A stretch of 64,000 bases of DNA, taken from positions 110,021-174,020 of the forward strand of contig JANYKN010000144.1 in the NCBI GenBank assembly GCA_025361565.1. Direction: 5' to 3'. The stretch is from Bacteroidota bacterium. Its GTDB lineage: Bacteria; Bacteroidota; Bacteroidia; Bacteroidales; NBLH01. Positions 8,504-17,038 of the stretch are shown one piece after another (position 1 is the first letter of the stretch; each line of letters starts with the position of its first letter). The notes beneath the pieces were generated by a model, which was not told the DNA's origin, ran no database searches, and saw only the letters and a program-made list of their open reading frames with translations. A program made the translations under genes and the position numbers.

Positions 8504-9145
8504 ATGGAAAAGATCAAACCACCCTATTCAAACAAAGAAGAAAAACTAAACGTCATCACGCACGGTTTTGGATTGCTCATGAGCATACCGGCCACTATTT
8601 TAATGATTGTTTACTCAAGTATGCAAGGAACAGCTTGGCATATTGTTAGTTCAAGTATTTACGGAAGCAGCCTCATTCTCCTTTATTTGGCTTCAACTTC
8701 TTATCATGTTTCAAAAGAATCAAAACTTAGGGAACGGTTAAATGTTTTTGACCATGCAGCAATTTATGTACTTATTGCAGGAACTTACACTCCTTTTCTA
8801 TTGATAACCTTGCGTGGAACATGGGGATGGAGTTTGTTTGGTGTTGTTTGGGGCTTGGCCATTGTTGGTATCATCCTAAAAATCATGTTTGCAAAACGAT
8901 ACAAAGCCGTTTCGGCTCTTGCTTATGTATTGTTGGGTTGTATAATTGTTGTTGCCATTAAGCCGTTGATTGATAATATTGAAATAAACGGGCTTTGGTG
9001 GCTGTTTGCAGGAGGAATAAGTTATATTTTAGGAGCAGTTTTGTATGTATTCGAAAAAATTCCATACAACCACGCAGTTTTCCATGTTTTTGTGTTGGGG
9101 GGCAGTTTTGCCCATTGGATGGCTGTTTATTATTATGTATTGTAA
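8504..9145 (+). CDS. Hemolysin III / PAQR-family integral membrane protein
   Basis: The 213-residue protein has about seven hydrophobic segments. It carries the PAQR/hemolysin III marks: EEKLNVITHGFG near the N-terminus (first His), SSTSYHVS-like residues in the second block, FDHAAIYVLIAGTYTPF, and a C-terminal HAVFHVFVLGGSFAHW. The His, Asp and Ser residues match the proposed zinc site of the superfamily. Bacterial members (YqfA/TrhA) affect membrane fluidity; true haemolysis is not implied by the name. It stands alone, with a possible -7 box (TAATTTTG, 8420-8427) upstream and a hairpin shared with the converging gene downstream. Confidence 0.9.
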   Translation: MEKIKPPYSNKEEKLNVITHGFGLLMSIPATILMIVYSSMQGTAWHIVSSSIYGSSLILLYLASTSYHVSKESKLRERLNVFDHAAIYVLIAGTYTPFLLITLRGTWGWSLFGVVWGLAIVGIILKIMFAKRYKAVSALAYVLLGCIIVVAIKPLIDNIEINGLWWLFAGGISYILGAVLYVFEKIPYNHAVFHVFVLGGSFAHWMAVYYYVL

Positions 9146-9162
9146 TCGTTTTACTATCAATA

Positions 9163-9222
9163 AAAATCCGAATACAAATTAATACTCATTTTCAGGTTAT
9201 TAAATTTGTGTTCGGATTTTCT
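9163..9222. terminator. Large hairpin between converging genes
   Basis: An 18-bp stem with one G-U pair joins 9163-9180 and 9203-9220 around a 22-nt loop. It lies between the PAQR gene and the converging 9303-9875 gene. The T-run is short, but the position fits a terminator. Confidence 0.6.
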
Positions 9223-9244
9223 ATTTATTCAATCTTTGTTCCTT

Positions 9245-9300
9245 AAACTTTTATCTTTTTCCTTTTGACTTTTATCTTTAAACTTTTGTCTTTTATCTTC
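9245..9300. repeat. ACTTTTATCTT-type intergenic repeat, copy 1
   Basis: Four or five degenerate units of (A)ACTTTT(A/G)TCTTT occur in a row. The same motif recurs at 17985-18026 and 18568-18607. The tract abuts the 3' end of the minus-strand gene at 9303. Confidence 0.6.
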
Positions 9301-9302
9301 TT

Positions 9303-9875
9303 TTATTCTTCCTCATCCTCCTCGTAATCCTCATCGGGCGAATCCATAAAATAATAATTCCCTTCGCCAACGGTTCGATTGAGAACACCAATAATTCTTG
9401 CAGTATTATCGTCAGGCCCCGAAATGAAGAATGGTTTATCGTCTTTCCCAAACTCTATTTCATCAATTCCATCGTCAATTAAATCAGGGTTTAAAAGAAA
9501 TTCAGTTATGCCAAAATCCTTATGTGGCTTAAAACCAATTTCCTCCGCATAATCAATTCCACCATATATAATGTTGTGGGCCAAAGCAATATCGCAAGGT
9601 GGAAGTTTGCTGTCATAATGTTCAATAAATTTCTTTAACAGATCCTTGCTTTCAACCGAAGAAAGATTGAATTGATAAAAAGTATTTTTAAGCCCAAGGC
9701 AATAGATATCAACCAAAAACAATCCAACAATAAAATTTCCACTTGGCATTTTTTTGCTGATATAAATATTGGCCATACCACTTTCTTTCCAATTTTCATT
9801 GACATAACATTCATGAAATGGCAACATCCTGGCCTTTGTAGTGATATACTTTTGAGGTGATAATTGGTTTTTCAT
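9303..9875 (-). CDS. Conserved-looking hypothetical protein with an acidic tail
   Basis: A 190-residue soluble protein of unknown function. It has a basic N-terminus, a hydrophobic strand around VGLFLVDIYCLGLKNTFY, a segment LAHNIIYGGIDYAEEIGF followed by PHKDFG, and a late GPDDNTARIIGVLNRTVGEGNYYF. It ends in about 14 mostly Asp/Glu residues. I recall similar proteins in Bacteroidota encoded alone, but can assign no activity. There is no signal peptide and no membrane segment. A -7-like box (TATTTTTG on this strand, 9923-9930) lies 48 bp upstream of the ATG. Confidence 0.75.
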   Translation of the reverse strand: MKNQLSPQKYITTKARMLPFHECYVNENWKESGMANIYISKKMPSGNFIVGLFLVDIYCLGLKNTFYQFNLSSVESKDLLKKFIEHYDSKLPPCDIALAHNIIYGGIDYAEEIGFKPHKDFGITEFLLNPDLIDDGIDEIEFGKDDKPFFISGPDDNTARIIGVLNRTVGEGNYYFMDSPDEDYEEDEEE

Positions 9876-10621
9876 ATCTATTTACTTTGTATTTGGTTTG
9901 AATCCTACTCATTTAATTGGTGCAAAAATAGAAAATATTAGTTCTACAAAAAAGGACTTTCCTTAATTGTCGAAATGTAGTGGACTTTGGGCGTTCTGCG
10001 ACAAAACGTATACCTTCACGACCAAAGGGAGTAAATCCGTCGGCCGTGCTCCAAGTATTAGTAAATGCTCCGAAAAGGATATTTTTGTCTTGATTTTTGT
10101 TTCTTTTCATCAAGGAAAAGAAAAAAGAAAGATAGGACATTCAAAGACACAAAAAAAGCTTTATGACAAAGGAAAAATAGGTGATTATGTTTGGTCTATA
10201 AGTAAAAAAATTGATACATCAAAACTGTAGTTGTTATCTTAAAATATTCAACATATTACAATCATATACTTAATTTGTAAAAGTAGAATTCGGAACAAGT
10301 TTTATTTCTATCAGTCCAATCTATCTCGATAACCAATCGATTTCAAATAATTTTATCCACAAATGCCTAATACTATTCTCATATTTTGAATTAAAGATAA
10401 AAATATCCAAAAATCAATTTAACAAATAGATATTTTAAAACATATTTGAAAATTCAAAGATGTTAAACAATAAGCTATTAGATACTTCCAATCATTTTAG
10501 ATATTCTTATTCCGTTACTAGACATGGAAAAATCATGTAATTTAATTAAAATTAAAGCTTAATTTTGACAGACTAAAACTTAGAGACAACGATACCAATT
10601 AAGTTCATTTATAATTAAGAT
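9876..10621. other. Gene-poor 746-bp region with a G+C-rich island
   Basis: Most of this is very A+T-rich, but about 9970-10070 is close to 50% G+C, clearly unlike its surroundings. Overlapping open frames exist there on both strands (9967-10230 plus, 9913-10140 minus), but neither has a recognisable domain and both run into low-complexity sequence. I read it as a repeat or remnant of transferred DNA. The right end holds a possible -7 box (TAATTTTG, 10560-10567) for the citrate lyase cluster. Confidence 0.45.
10560..10567 (+). promoter_or_regulatory. Possible -7 box of the citrate lyase cluster
   Basis: TAATTTTG matches TAnnTTTG and would start transcription about 48 nt before citD. The -33 region is not a good match, so an activator may be needed. 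Confidence 0.35.
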
Positions 10622-10894
10622 ATGAAACCAATCATTGCAGCCCAAGCAGGAACATTTGAATCAAGTGATATCATCATCTTGATTGAACCTTTGCCCGAAA
10701 ATTCAGGACGAAAAATTGAAGTTGAAAGCCCTGTCATGTTTCAATATGGCGAAAGTATAAAAGCGGTGATTGACGATATGTTAAACCAGTTTCAAATAGC
10801 TGATGTTCATATTATAGCTAAAGATAAAGGAGCGCTGGAATTGGTTATTCGGGCAAGGCTTGAAACTGCTATTCATCGCTCATTGGGTAATTAG
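10622..10894 (+). CDS. citD: Citrate lyase acyl carrier protein (gamma subunit)
   Basis: The 90-residue protein has the CitD length. The segment AAQAGTFESSD carries the Ser that receives the 2'-(5''-phosphoribosyl)-3'-dephospho-CoA group. The rest shows the family's QYGESI block and ends in LVIRARLETAIHRSL. In the lyase complex this carrier shuttles acetyl and citryl groups between the alpha and beta subunits. It is the first gene of the cluster, 98 bp before citE; that gap contains a degenerate TTGGAACTTGGAACTTT repeat. Confidence 0.93.
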   Translation: MKPIIAAQAGTFESSDIIILIEPLPENSGRKIEVESPVMFQYGESIKAVIDDMLNQFQIADVHIIAKDKGALELVIRARLETAIHRSLGN

Positions 10895-10911
10895 GGGAGT
10901 TTGTATTTTTA

Positions 10912-10960
10912 AATTAGAAATTGGAACTTGGAACTTTGTTGATTGAAGTTTGGAGTTTCC
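10912..10960. repeat. GGAACTTGGAACTTT-type repeat between citD and citE
   Basis: Degenerate tandem units around GGAACTTGGAACTTTG. Related sequence recurs at 18495-18537 and in part at 11946-11960. Confidence 0.5.
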
Positions 10961-10992
10961 TACAATAAAATGTTACAATAAATTGACACAAA

Positions 10993-11874
10993 ATGATAAA
11001 GAGCAATAAGAAAAGACGGACAATGCTTTATATCCCCGGAAATAATCCGGCCATGCTCCAGCAAGGTGGAACTTATGGTGCAGATAGCCTTTTGCTCGAT
11101 CTGGAGGATGCCGTGGCTATGAATCAAAAAGATGCGGCTCGTTTCCTGGTCAGGAATATGATCAAGAACATAAATTATTACAATACGGAGGTTTGTGTTC
11201 GGATTAATCATCTTTCTACACCTTTTGGGATATTGGACTTGGAAGAAATTGTTCCTTTGCAGCCCGATGCAATCCGTTATCCAAAGGCCGAATCTGCCGA
11301 CGAATTATTGGAATTGATAACCATTATCGAGCAAATAGAAAAAAAGCACAATCTTCCGCATGATAAAGTGGCCATTCATGCCATGATCGAAACTGCCATG
11401 GGCGTTCAAAATGTGTTTACCATTGCTGGTTGTTCGCCACGAATGGGTGCAATTACCATTGGTGGCCAGGATTTGACCGCCGATATGAACATCATATACA
11501 CCCCTGACGGTGCAGGTATTGACTTTGCACGAAAAAGGATTGTTATGGCTGCCAAAGCCCACCGAATGGATGTAATTGATACCGTTTTTCCCGATGTAAA
11601 TGATGAAGAAGGATTAAGAGCGGAAACAGAATATGCCAAAAAAATTGGTTTTACAGGCAAAGCTGTCATTAATCCACGTCAAATTGACATTATTCACGAT
11701 GTTTTTGCCCCAACTGAAGAGGAAATACGAAAAGCTTATCGGATTGTAAAAGAGTTTCAGCAAAATACCGAAGCAGGGATTGGCGTATTCTCCATTGATG
11801 GAAAAATGATTGATGCCCCAGTTGTGGCTCGTGCCAGATATATTTTGGAACTGGCCAATGTGGTGGTTAAATAG
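10993..11874 (+). CDS. citE: Citrate lyase beta subunit (citryl-ACP lyase)
   Basis: The 293-residue TIM-barrel protein of the HpcH/HpaI-CitE superfamily cleaves citryl-ACP to acetyl-ACP and oxaloacetate. RRTMLYIPGNNPAML near the N-terminus, LLLDLEDAVA with the metal-linked acidic residues, VCVRINHL, and later GGQDLTADMN with AINPRQ-like VINPRQIDIIHDVF are the family blocks. Its length and its place between citD and citF favour true CitE over the free-standing CitE-like proteins. Confidence 0.95.
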   Translation: MIKSNKKRRTMLYIPGNNPAMLQQGGTYGADSLLLDLEDAVAMNQKDAARFLVRNMIKNINYYNTEVCVRINHLSTPFGILDLEEIVPLQPDAIRYPKAESADELLELITIIEQIEKKHNLPHDKVAIHAMIETAMGVQNVFTIAGCSPRMGAITIGGQDLTADMNIIYTPDGAGIDFARKRIVMAAKAHRMDVIDTVFPDVNDEEGLRAETEYAKKIGFTGKAVINPRQIDIIHDVFAPTEEEIRKAYRIVKEFQQNTEAGIGVFSIDGKMIDAPVVARARYILELANVVVK

Positions 11875-11993
11875 AAATTTTGACAATTCTGATGATCTCA
11901 CCAGAGCACAAAATTCAAGAATAATTGAGATATATAATTGATTTTTAGAACTTGGAGTAAGTATAAAAATCTTCAAATATTAAAAAAAATACT

Positions 11994-13547
11994 ATGATTA
12001 ATTCACTAGGTCGCGAAATACCTGATTTTGTTGAGGGAATTGGAAAATTGGAACCTTTCGGAGGTGCATGGACAAAATTAAGCAAAGGATGGATGGATGA
12101 ACCAACTATTCCTGCTCCAAACAAAGCTACTTTGCCGCATAAAAATAAAATTTGCATTTCACTTGAAGATGCCATCAAAAAGGCCAATCCAAAAGATGGG
12201 ATGACCATTACTTTTCATCACCATTTAAGAAACGGGGATATTATTATGGTTCAGACCATTAACATTCTTAACCAGATGGGAGTTAAAGATATTACTTTGG
12301 CAGCATCATCTTTAAATGAATGTCACGATCCCATTCTTCCCTTTTTACAAGATGGCACCATTACCAAAATATGGTCTTCGGGTATCCGAGGCAGATTGGG
12401 CAAGGCAATATCAACAGGAGCTTTGGATATTCCAGTTGTGATTCATTCTCACGGTGGAAGGGTTCGTGGCATACATACCGGTAAAATCCAACCGGATTTG
12501 GCAATTATTGTAGCCTCGGCTGCCGATTGCGAAGGAAATGCAACAGGCGCTAAAGGTAAATCTGCTTTTGGTTCGATTGGTTATGCAATAATCGATGCAC
12601 GATATGCCAAACAAGTAATTGTGGTAACCGACAATTTGGTGCCTTATCCATGTATTCCGCTTTCGATTACCCAAAATTTTATCGATTTTGTAGTTGTCAC
12701 CGATTCCATTGGTGATGCTTCTAAAATTGCCACAGGAACAACCCGTATCACAAAATCACCGATGGATTTGCGGATTGCAAAATTGGCAGCCGATGCCATT
12801 GAGCATTCTGGTTTTTTTGAACCCGGTTTTTCATTCCAAGTTGGTGCCGGTGGTGCTTCTTTGGCTGTGGCCAAATTTATCCGAGATAAAATGAAGGCAA
12901 AAAAAATAAACGGAAGTTTTATGCTTGGCGGTATCACTTCTTATTGCGTAGATATGCTTAACGAAGGATTGTTCGAAACCCTTTTTGATGTTCAATCCTT
13001 TGATGCCGCAGTGAGTAATTCAAGATTGACAAACAGGCACCACATCGAAATTCCGGCAGCCTTGTACGCAAATCCATTTAATTGTGGTTGTATGACAAAC
13101 AAACTGGATATTGTAGTTTTGGGTGCGCTAGAAATAGATGTTGATTTCAACGTAAATGTAATTACAGGTTCTGATGGCTATATCCGTGGAGCATCAGGTG
13201 GGCATTCCGATACAGCTTCAGGTGCAAAACTTACAGTGGTTGTTTGTCCATCGTTTAGGGGTAGAATTCCGATTATAAAAAAGAAAGTTCATACGGTTGT
13301 TACCCCAGGCGAATCGGTACATATTTTGGTTACTGAGCGCGGTACTTGTGTAAATCCATTGCACAAGCATCTCGAGGAAAAATTGAAAAGTGCCGGTATT
13401 CATGTGGTTGATATCCATGATTTGGAAAAAGAAGTAGATAGCATTACCGGAATTCCAAAACCAATTCACTTTTTGGATAAAATTGTTGGACTGGTGGAAT
13501 ATCGTGATGGCACCATCATCGATGTAATCAGACAAGTAAAAGAATAG
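11994..13547 (+). CDS. citF: Citrate lyase alpha subunit (citrate:acetyl-ACP transferase)
   Basis: The 517-residue CoA-transferase-fold protein exchanges acetate for citrate on CitD. It has the CitF start INSLGREIPDFVEGIG, FHHHLRNGD, HSHGGRVRGI followed by HTGKI, and a long stretch AADCEGNATGAKGKSAFGS. The C-terminal half includes GASGGHSDTASGAKL and TERGTCVNP. Length is typical. The gap to citE is 119 bp. It is followed by a perfect 32-bp palindrome before citXG. Confidence 0.96.
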   Translation: MINSLGREIPDFVEGIGKLEPFGGAWTKLSKGWMDEPTIPAPNKATLPHKNKICISLEDAIKKANPKDGMTITFHHHLRNGDIIMVQTINILNQMGVKDITLAASSLNECHDPILPFLQDGTITKIWSSGIRGRLGKAISTGALDIPVVIHSHGGRVRGIHTGKIQPDLAIIVASAADCEGNATGAKGKSAFGSIGYAIIDARYAKQVIVVTDNLVPYPCIPLSITQNFIDFVVVTDSIGDASKIATGTTRITKSPMDLRIAKLAADAIEHSGFFEPGFSFQVGAGGASLAVAKFIRDKMKAKKINGSFMLGGITSYCVDMLNEGLFETLFDVQSFDAAVSNSRLTNRHHIEIPAALYANPFNCGCMTNKLDIVVLGALEIDVDFNVNVITGSDGYIRGASGGHSDTASGAKLTVVVCPSFRGRIPIIKKKVHTVVTPGESVHILVTERGTCVNPLHKHLEEKLKSAGIHVVDIHDLEKEVDSITGIPKPIHFLDKIVGLVEYRDGTIIDVIRQVKE

Positions 13548-13563
13548 TGTTTTTTCCTAAATT

Positions 13564-13597
13564 AAACCTTTCGGGTTTTAAAACCCGAAAGGTTTTT
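13564..13597 (+). terminator. Perfect 32-bp palindrome with T-run between citF and citXG
   Basis: Positions 13564-13579 are the exact reverse complement of 13580-13595, so the whole is a 16+16 palindrome with no spacer, followed by T residues to 13597. It lies inside the citrate lyase cluster, 16 bp after citF and 14 bp before the citXG start. It can act as a terminator or attenuator, and is also typical in form of dispersed palindromic repeats. Confidence 0.75.
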
Positions 13598-13611
13598 CAA
13601 ATATTAAACTG

Positions 13612-14958
13612 TTGACAGATATCCAAAAATTATTAAGTGCCCGCGAAGAACGCGATTCAATTAAAAAGCAGCTATTGGAATTAGGGACTATTTTAATAAG
13701 TCTGAATTTGAATATTCCAGGCATCCCAAAATCAAATCAACTTTTGACCAGTTTTTTTATAATTGTAAGGGATCAATTGAAAAACTGGCTGCTTGCAAAC
13801 CGTATATTTATTGATGATTCCAAAGAAATCAATACCAATCATGCCGCTGGCGATTATTATATTGTACCTATAAAAAACAAGGATTTTAGTTCCGTACAAG
13901 TCAAACAGATAACCGAACAATTCGAAGAATCTCATCCATTGTGTAGGTTTATCGATGTTGATGTTGTTGGAGAATCAGGTGAGAATATTAGCTCCGGAAA
14001 ATCAAAGATTTGTTTTTTTTGCCGGGAACATCCTGCTATAGAGTGCAGGCGTGCTGAAAGACATACCATTTTTGAAATCAGAAAATATCAGGAAGAGAAA
14101 ATTGCTGAGTATCTTGAAAAAAACAGATTGGATGAAATTTGCAGAAAAGTGGCCAATATGGCATCTCAAGCTATCTACTACGAAATTTCATTAACTCCAA
14201 AACCCGGTTTGGTTGACAAAGATAGCAGTGGCGTACATACCGATATGGATTATCGCACTTTTATCGATTCTACGGTTATTATTTCATCCTATTTTGGGGA
14301 ATTGGTTAATGCCGGATATCATTGTAAAACAGATAATTTACCAAATGCATTGCCTTTGATCCGTCAAATTGGCTTGCAGATGGAAAAAGAAATGTTTGAG
14401 CATACGAATGGCGTTAATACTCAGAAAGGCTTGATTTTTTTAATGGGTGTTTCATTGTTTGCCAGTGGTTTTATCTTGAAAAAGAATAATTCTTTCAATC
14501 AAACTATTTTCAGGGAAACTGTTCTGAAAATCTGTGAAAACATGGTTCAGGTTGAATTACAAAATGCCAATGATGTAGTAAAATCGCATGGTGAGCAGTG
14601 TTTTAATCAATTTAAAGTAGCAGGAATTAGGTGGGAAGCTGAGAATGGTTTTCCTTCGGTTTTTGAACATGCTTTGCCAATCATATTGGATAAAAATAGC
14701 ACCGATGGCAATTCATTGATTTTGACATTGTTATCAATCATGTCGCAACTCGACGATACCAATGTTTTATATCGTTCCAACAGCAATACCCTCAATCTGC
14801 TTAAAGAAAAGTGCAAAATGGTTCTTGATAATTATTCGTTTGATAAATACCGGGAAATATTGGAATTTTGTAAAGCAGAAAAGATTTCACCCGGTGGCTC
14901 GGCGGATTTGTTGAGCATTACGGTTTTTATTTATTTAATGATAAAGAATTTTCCATAA
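13612..14958 (+). CDS. citXG: CitX-CitG fusion: holo-ACP synthase and triphosphoribosyl-dephospho-CoA synthase
   Basis: This 448-residue protein makes the citrate lyase prosthetic group and attaches it to CitD. Residues 1 to about 175 are the CitX nucleotidyltransferase: the C-terminal part of that domain shows CFFCREHPAIECRRAERH, like CitX. The remainder is CitG, which condenses dephospho-CoA with ATP; it opens with SLTPKPGLVDKDSSGVHTDMD and ends with ISPGGSADLL. The fusion is known from E. coli relatives and other bacteria. The start is TTG at 13612; no ATG lies at a sensible place. Its stop abuts the citC start directly. Confidence 0.93.
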   Translation: MTDIQKLLSAREERDSIKKQLLELGTILISLNLNIPGIPKSNQLLTSFFIIVRDQLKNWLLANRIFIDDSKEINTNHAAGDYYIVPIKNKDFSSVQVKQITEQFEESHPLCRFIDVDVVGESGENISSGKSKICFFCREHPAIECRRAERHTIFEIRKYQEEKIAEYLEKNRLDEICRKVANMASQAIYYEISLTPKPGLVDKDSSGVHTDMDYRTFIDSTVIISSYFGELVNAGYHCKTDNLPNALPLIRQIGLQMEKEMFEHTNGVNTQKGLIFLMGVSLFASGFILKKNNSFNQTIFRETVLKICENMVQVELQNANDVVKSHGEQCFNQFKVAGIRWEAENGFPSVFEHALPIILDKNSTDGNSLILTLLSIMSQLDDTNVLYRSNSNTLNLLKEKCKMVLDNYSFDKYREILEFCKAEKISPGGSADLLSITVFIYLMIKNFP

Positions 14959-16044
14959 ATGACATTTGAAGATACCGATTTTAGGCTCGAAATATTGGAT
15001 TTGGAAAATCCCTATGATGTAAAACTGGTCAGTCATTTTTTACAACAATTGGGATTTGATTTTGATCAAAATGATGTTGAATGCACCATTATTTTGTACA
15101 CTTTAAAAGGTGAGATAATTGGTTCCGGTTCGCACAAAGGGAAGATTCTGAAATATGTGGCTGTTGCTCCCCAATATCGCGATTCAACAGCTTTTGCACT
15201 CATAGTTACCCAGTTGACTGAAAAATTAATACGAAAATATAAGCATACTTTTGTTTTTACACGCCCTTCGAGTTCTGTTTATTTTCGATGCCTCGGTTTT
15301 ACAGAAATAGCAGTGGCTGAACCACTTTTTTGCGTGTTGGAGTATGGTTTTGATTCAATTTTGAATTTTCAAGATTACCTTCGATCGTTGAAACATGAAA
15401 CCAAAACTGAAAGGATTGCTTCCATTGTGGTAAATTGCAATCCTTTTACAACTGGGCATAAATTTTTAATCGAAAAAGCCGCATCTGAAAATGAGTTGGT
15501 GTATCTATTTGTGGTTGAAGAAGATCGCTCGGCTTTTCCATTTGCTGTTCGATGGGAATTGATACAAAAAGGAATTAGCCATCTGCCAAATGTGGTAATG
15601 GTAAAAGGTGGCGAATATATTGTTTCCGGTACTATTTTTCCTGCTTATTTTTTGAAAAACGAATCTGTGAGCCAAATTATGGAAAAACAAGCTGAATTGG
15701 ACGTCAATGTTTTTGCCAATTATATTGTTCCTGTTTTAAATATCAAGCGGCGATATATTGGTACCGAAAATTATTGTAAAACCACCGAAGCTTATAATCA
15801 AGCCATGCATCGGATTTTACCTTCACACGGGCTCGAAGTTGTAGAGGTGTTGCGCAAAACATCTTCCGTTAAAAATGGTTCCGAACCCAATTATATTAGT
15901 GCGTCTAAAGTTAGGGAAGCCATACGGAACGATTCACTTGATAAGATCCTAGAGTTTTTGCCCGATTCTACAAAAAACTTTTTGCTTTCGGACGAATCAC
16001 TTGAAATACGGAATAAAATTAAATCCAGTTCCGAAAGGCATTAA
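14959..16044 (+). CDS. citC: [Citrate (pro-3S)-lyase] ligase
   Basis: CitC acetylates the thiol of the citrate lyase prosthetic group using ATP and acetate, turning the lyase on. The 361-residue protein has an N-terminal GNAT-like domain (about 1-125, with YVAVAPQYRD) and a C-terminal nucleotidyltransferase domain. The latter has NCNPFTTGHKFLIEKA (the T/HxGH ATP site) and later SASKVREAI, resembling the ISxSxxR signature. It begins at the base after the citXG stop, so the two are translationally coupled. In many bacteria citC comes first in the cluster; here it is last. Confidence 0.94.
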   Translation: MTFEDTDFRLEILDLENPYDVKLVSHFLQQLGFDFDQNDVECTIILYTLKGEIIGSGSHKGKILKYVAVAPQYRDSTAFALIVTQLTEKLIRKYKHTFVFTRPSSSVYFRCLGFTEIAVAEPLFCVLEYGFDSILNFQDYLRSLKHETKTERIASIVVNCNPFTTGHKFLIEKAASENELVYLFVVEEDRSAFPFAVRWELIQKGISHLPNVVMVKGGEYIVSGTIFPAYFLKNESVSQIMEKQAELDVNVFANYIVPVLNIKRRYIGTENYCKTTEAYNQAMHRILPSHGLEVVEVLRKTSSVKNGSEPNYISASKVREAIRNDSLDKILEFLPDSTKNFLLSDESLEIRNKIKSSSERH

Positions 16045-16367
16045 ACAGATATAAAAATACTTGATAATTATTTTATTGAAGCATGGATTCTTTGGGGTTT
16101 TAGAAGCTTTTTAATTAATGAACAATTACTAAAGTCAAATCTTTGATTCTTCATGATATGAACTATTATATTTCAAACATAATAGTTCAAAATCTGTGAT
16201 AATCTCTGATATCAGTGTCTTCCGTGTTCCAATTTGAAAACATCGAAGTTGTTCATAACTAATGCAGGTTAAAATCATCAACCAGTTATTAGCTTCTATT
16301 TTCAAAATTAATTCATAAATTAGAGAACTATTTTTCCTTTCATTTCGATGAACCTAAATCAAAAAGA
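16045..16367. other. Intergenic region with hairpin and repeat
   Basis: The 323-bp stretch has an 11-bp perfect inverted repeat (16159-16169 with 16179-16189, 9-nt loop). Right after it comes a tract AATCTGTGATAATCTCTGAT and on to TCCGTGTTCC (16191-16231), which looks like a dispersed repeat. No gene was recognised. Confidence 0.5.
16191..16231. repeat. CTGTGATAATCTCTG-type dispersed repeat
   Basis: Repeated (A)ATC-T-GTG-like units read through to TCCGTGTTCC. I recall such tracts in Bacteroidota intergenic DNA; only one copy is in this window. Confidence 0.4.
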
Positions 16368-16967
16368 ATGAAAACCCTAAAAGTCCTCTTTATTCTCATT
16401 ATTATCATAGCTGCAATTGTTTTTGGATATTTTAGATTAATCGAATATCAAAAAGAAACGATAAAAAAACTCGAAGATAAAATTGCACTTTTAAAGGAAG
16501 AACACATTCCCATCCGTTTTAAAATTATAGAAAAAACAAGTGACTCCATAAGTCTTGTGGTTAAATTCTATAATGCAGATAATGAGGAAATTAATAAACT
16601 AGAAACCAAGCTTGCCGGGCAGGAATTGTCTTTCGATTTTTACGTTGTTCCCGTAAAAGACAGGTATGTGGCTTTTCCATCTAAATTGTTTACGAATAGG
16701 ATAGCTGCTGTTGATGGTATTCCATTTTATGCTTTGTACGACATAGAAGGATTTCCACAGGTTTTTGAAACAAAAAACATCGATTTGGATTTAAAAAAAG
16801 GATTGCAGGATTTGTTTCAACAAATTAAAACAGGTCAGGTTGATTCAATCGAACATTCCTTTGGAAATATGGTACACGATATTAAAGATTTGAAATCTTT
16901 TATGCCCGATATGGTTTATTCAATCGTTTGCCATACCAAAGGTGGGATTGAAATTGTGGAAGAATAG
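16368..16967 (+). CDS. Membrane-anchored hypothetical protein, paralogue of the next gene
   Basis: A 199-residue protein with one N-terminal transmembrane helix (about residues 5-23), a short coiled segment with KKLEDKIALLKEE, and an extracytoplasmic domain. The domain shares order and motifs with the C-terminal domain of the protein encoded downstream: ISLVVKFYNAD / TDLVIRFYDYA, ELSFDFYVVP / DIYFDAIVLN, DGIPFYALYD / KGIPLKLMDK, FGNMVH / FGNAVH, and a final HTKGGIEIV / EQTGGLVIK. No named family was recognised. The two genes are 71 bp apart and likely form one unit. Confidence 0.8.
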   Translation: MKTLKVLFILIIIIAAIVFGYFRLIEYQKETIKKLEDKIALLKEEHIPIRFKIIEKTSDSISLVVKFYNADNEEINKLETKLAGQELSFDFYVVPVKDRYVAFPSKLFTNRIAAVDGIPFYALYDIEGFPQVFETKNIDLDLKKGLQDLFQQIKTGQVDSIEHSFGNMVHDIKDLKSFMPDMVYSIVCHTKGGIEIVEE

Positions 16968-16998
16968 TTTTTGATTGATGATTGATGATTTTCAAATA

Positions 16999-17024
16999 GC
17001 GGTTGCTGAGCGCAGTCGAAGCAC
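16999..17024. repeat. CTGAGCGCAGTCGAAGC-type repeat
   Basis: A G+C-rich segment in an A+T-rich gap between the paralogue pair. I recall this sequence as a frequent dispersed repeat of Bacteroidota. Only one copy is seen here. Confidence 0.45.
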
Positions 17025-17038
17025 TAATTTCTAATAAT

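Noticed and set aside
9967..10230. 87-residue open frame in the G+C-rich island
   Set aside because: No domain, low-complexity second half, an overlapping frame of equal quality on the other strand and no conserved start signal; kept only as a region note.
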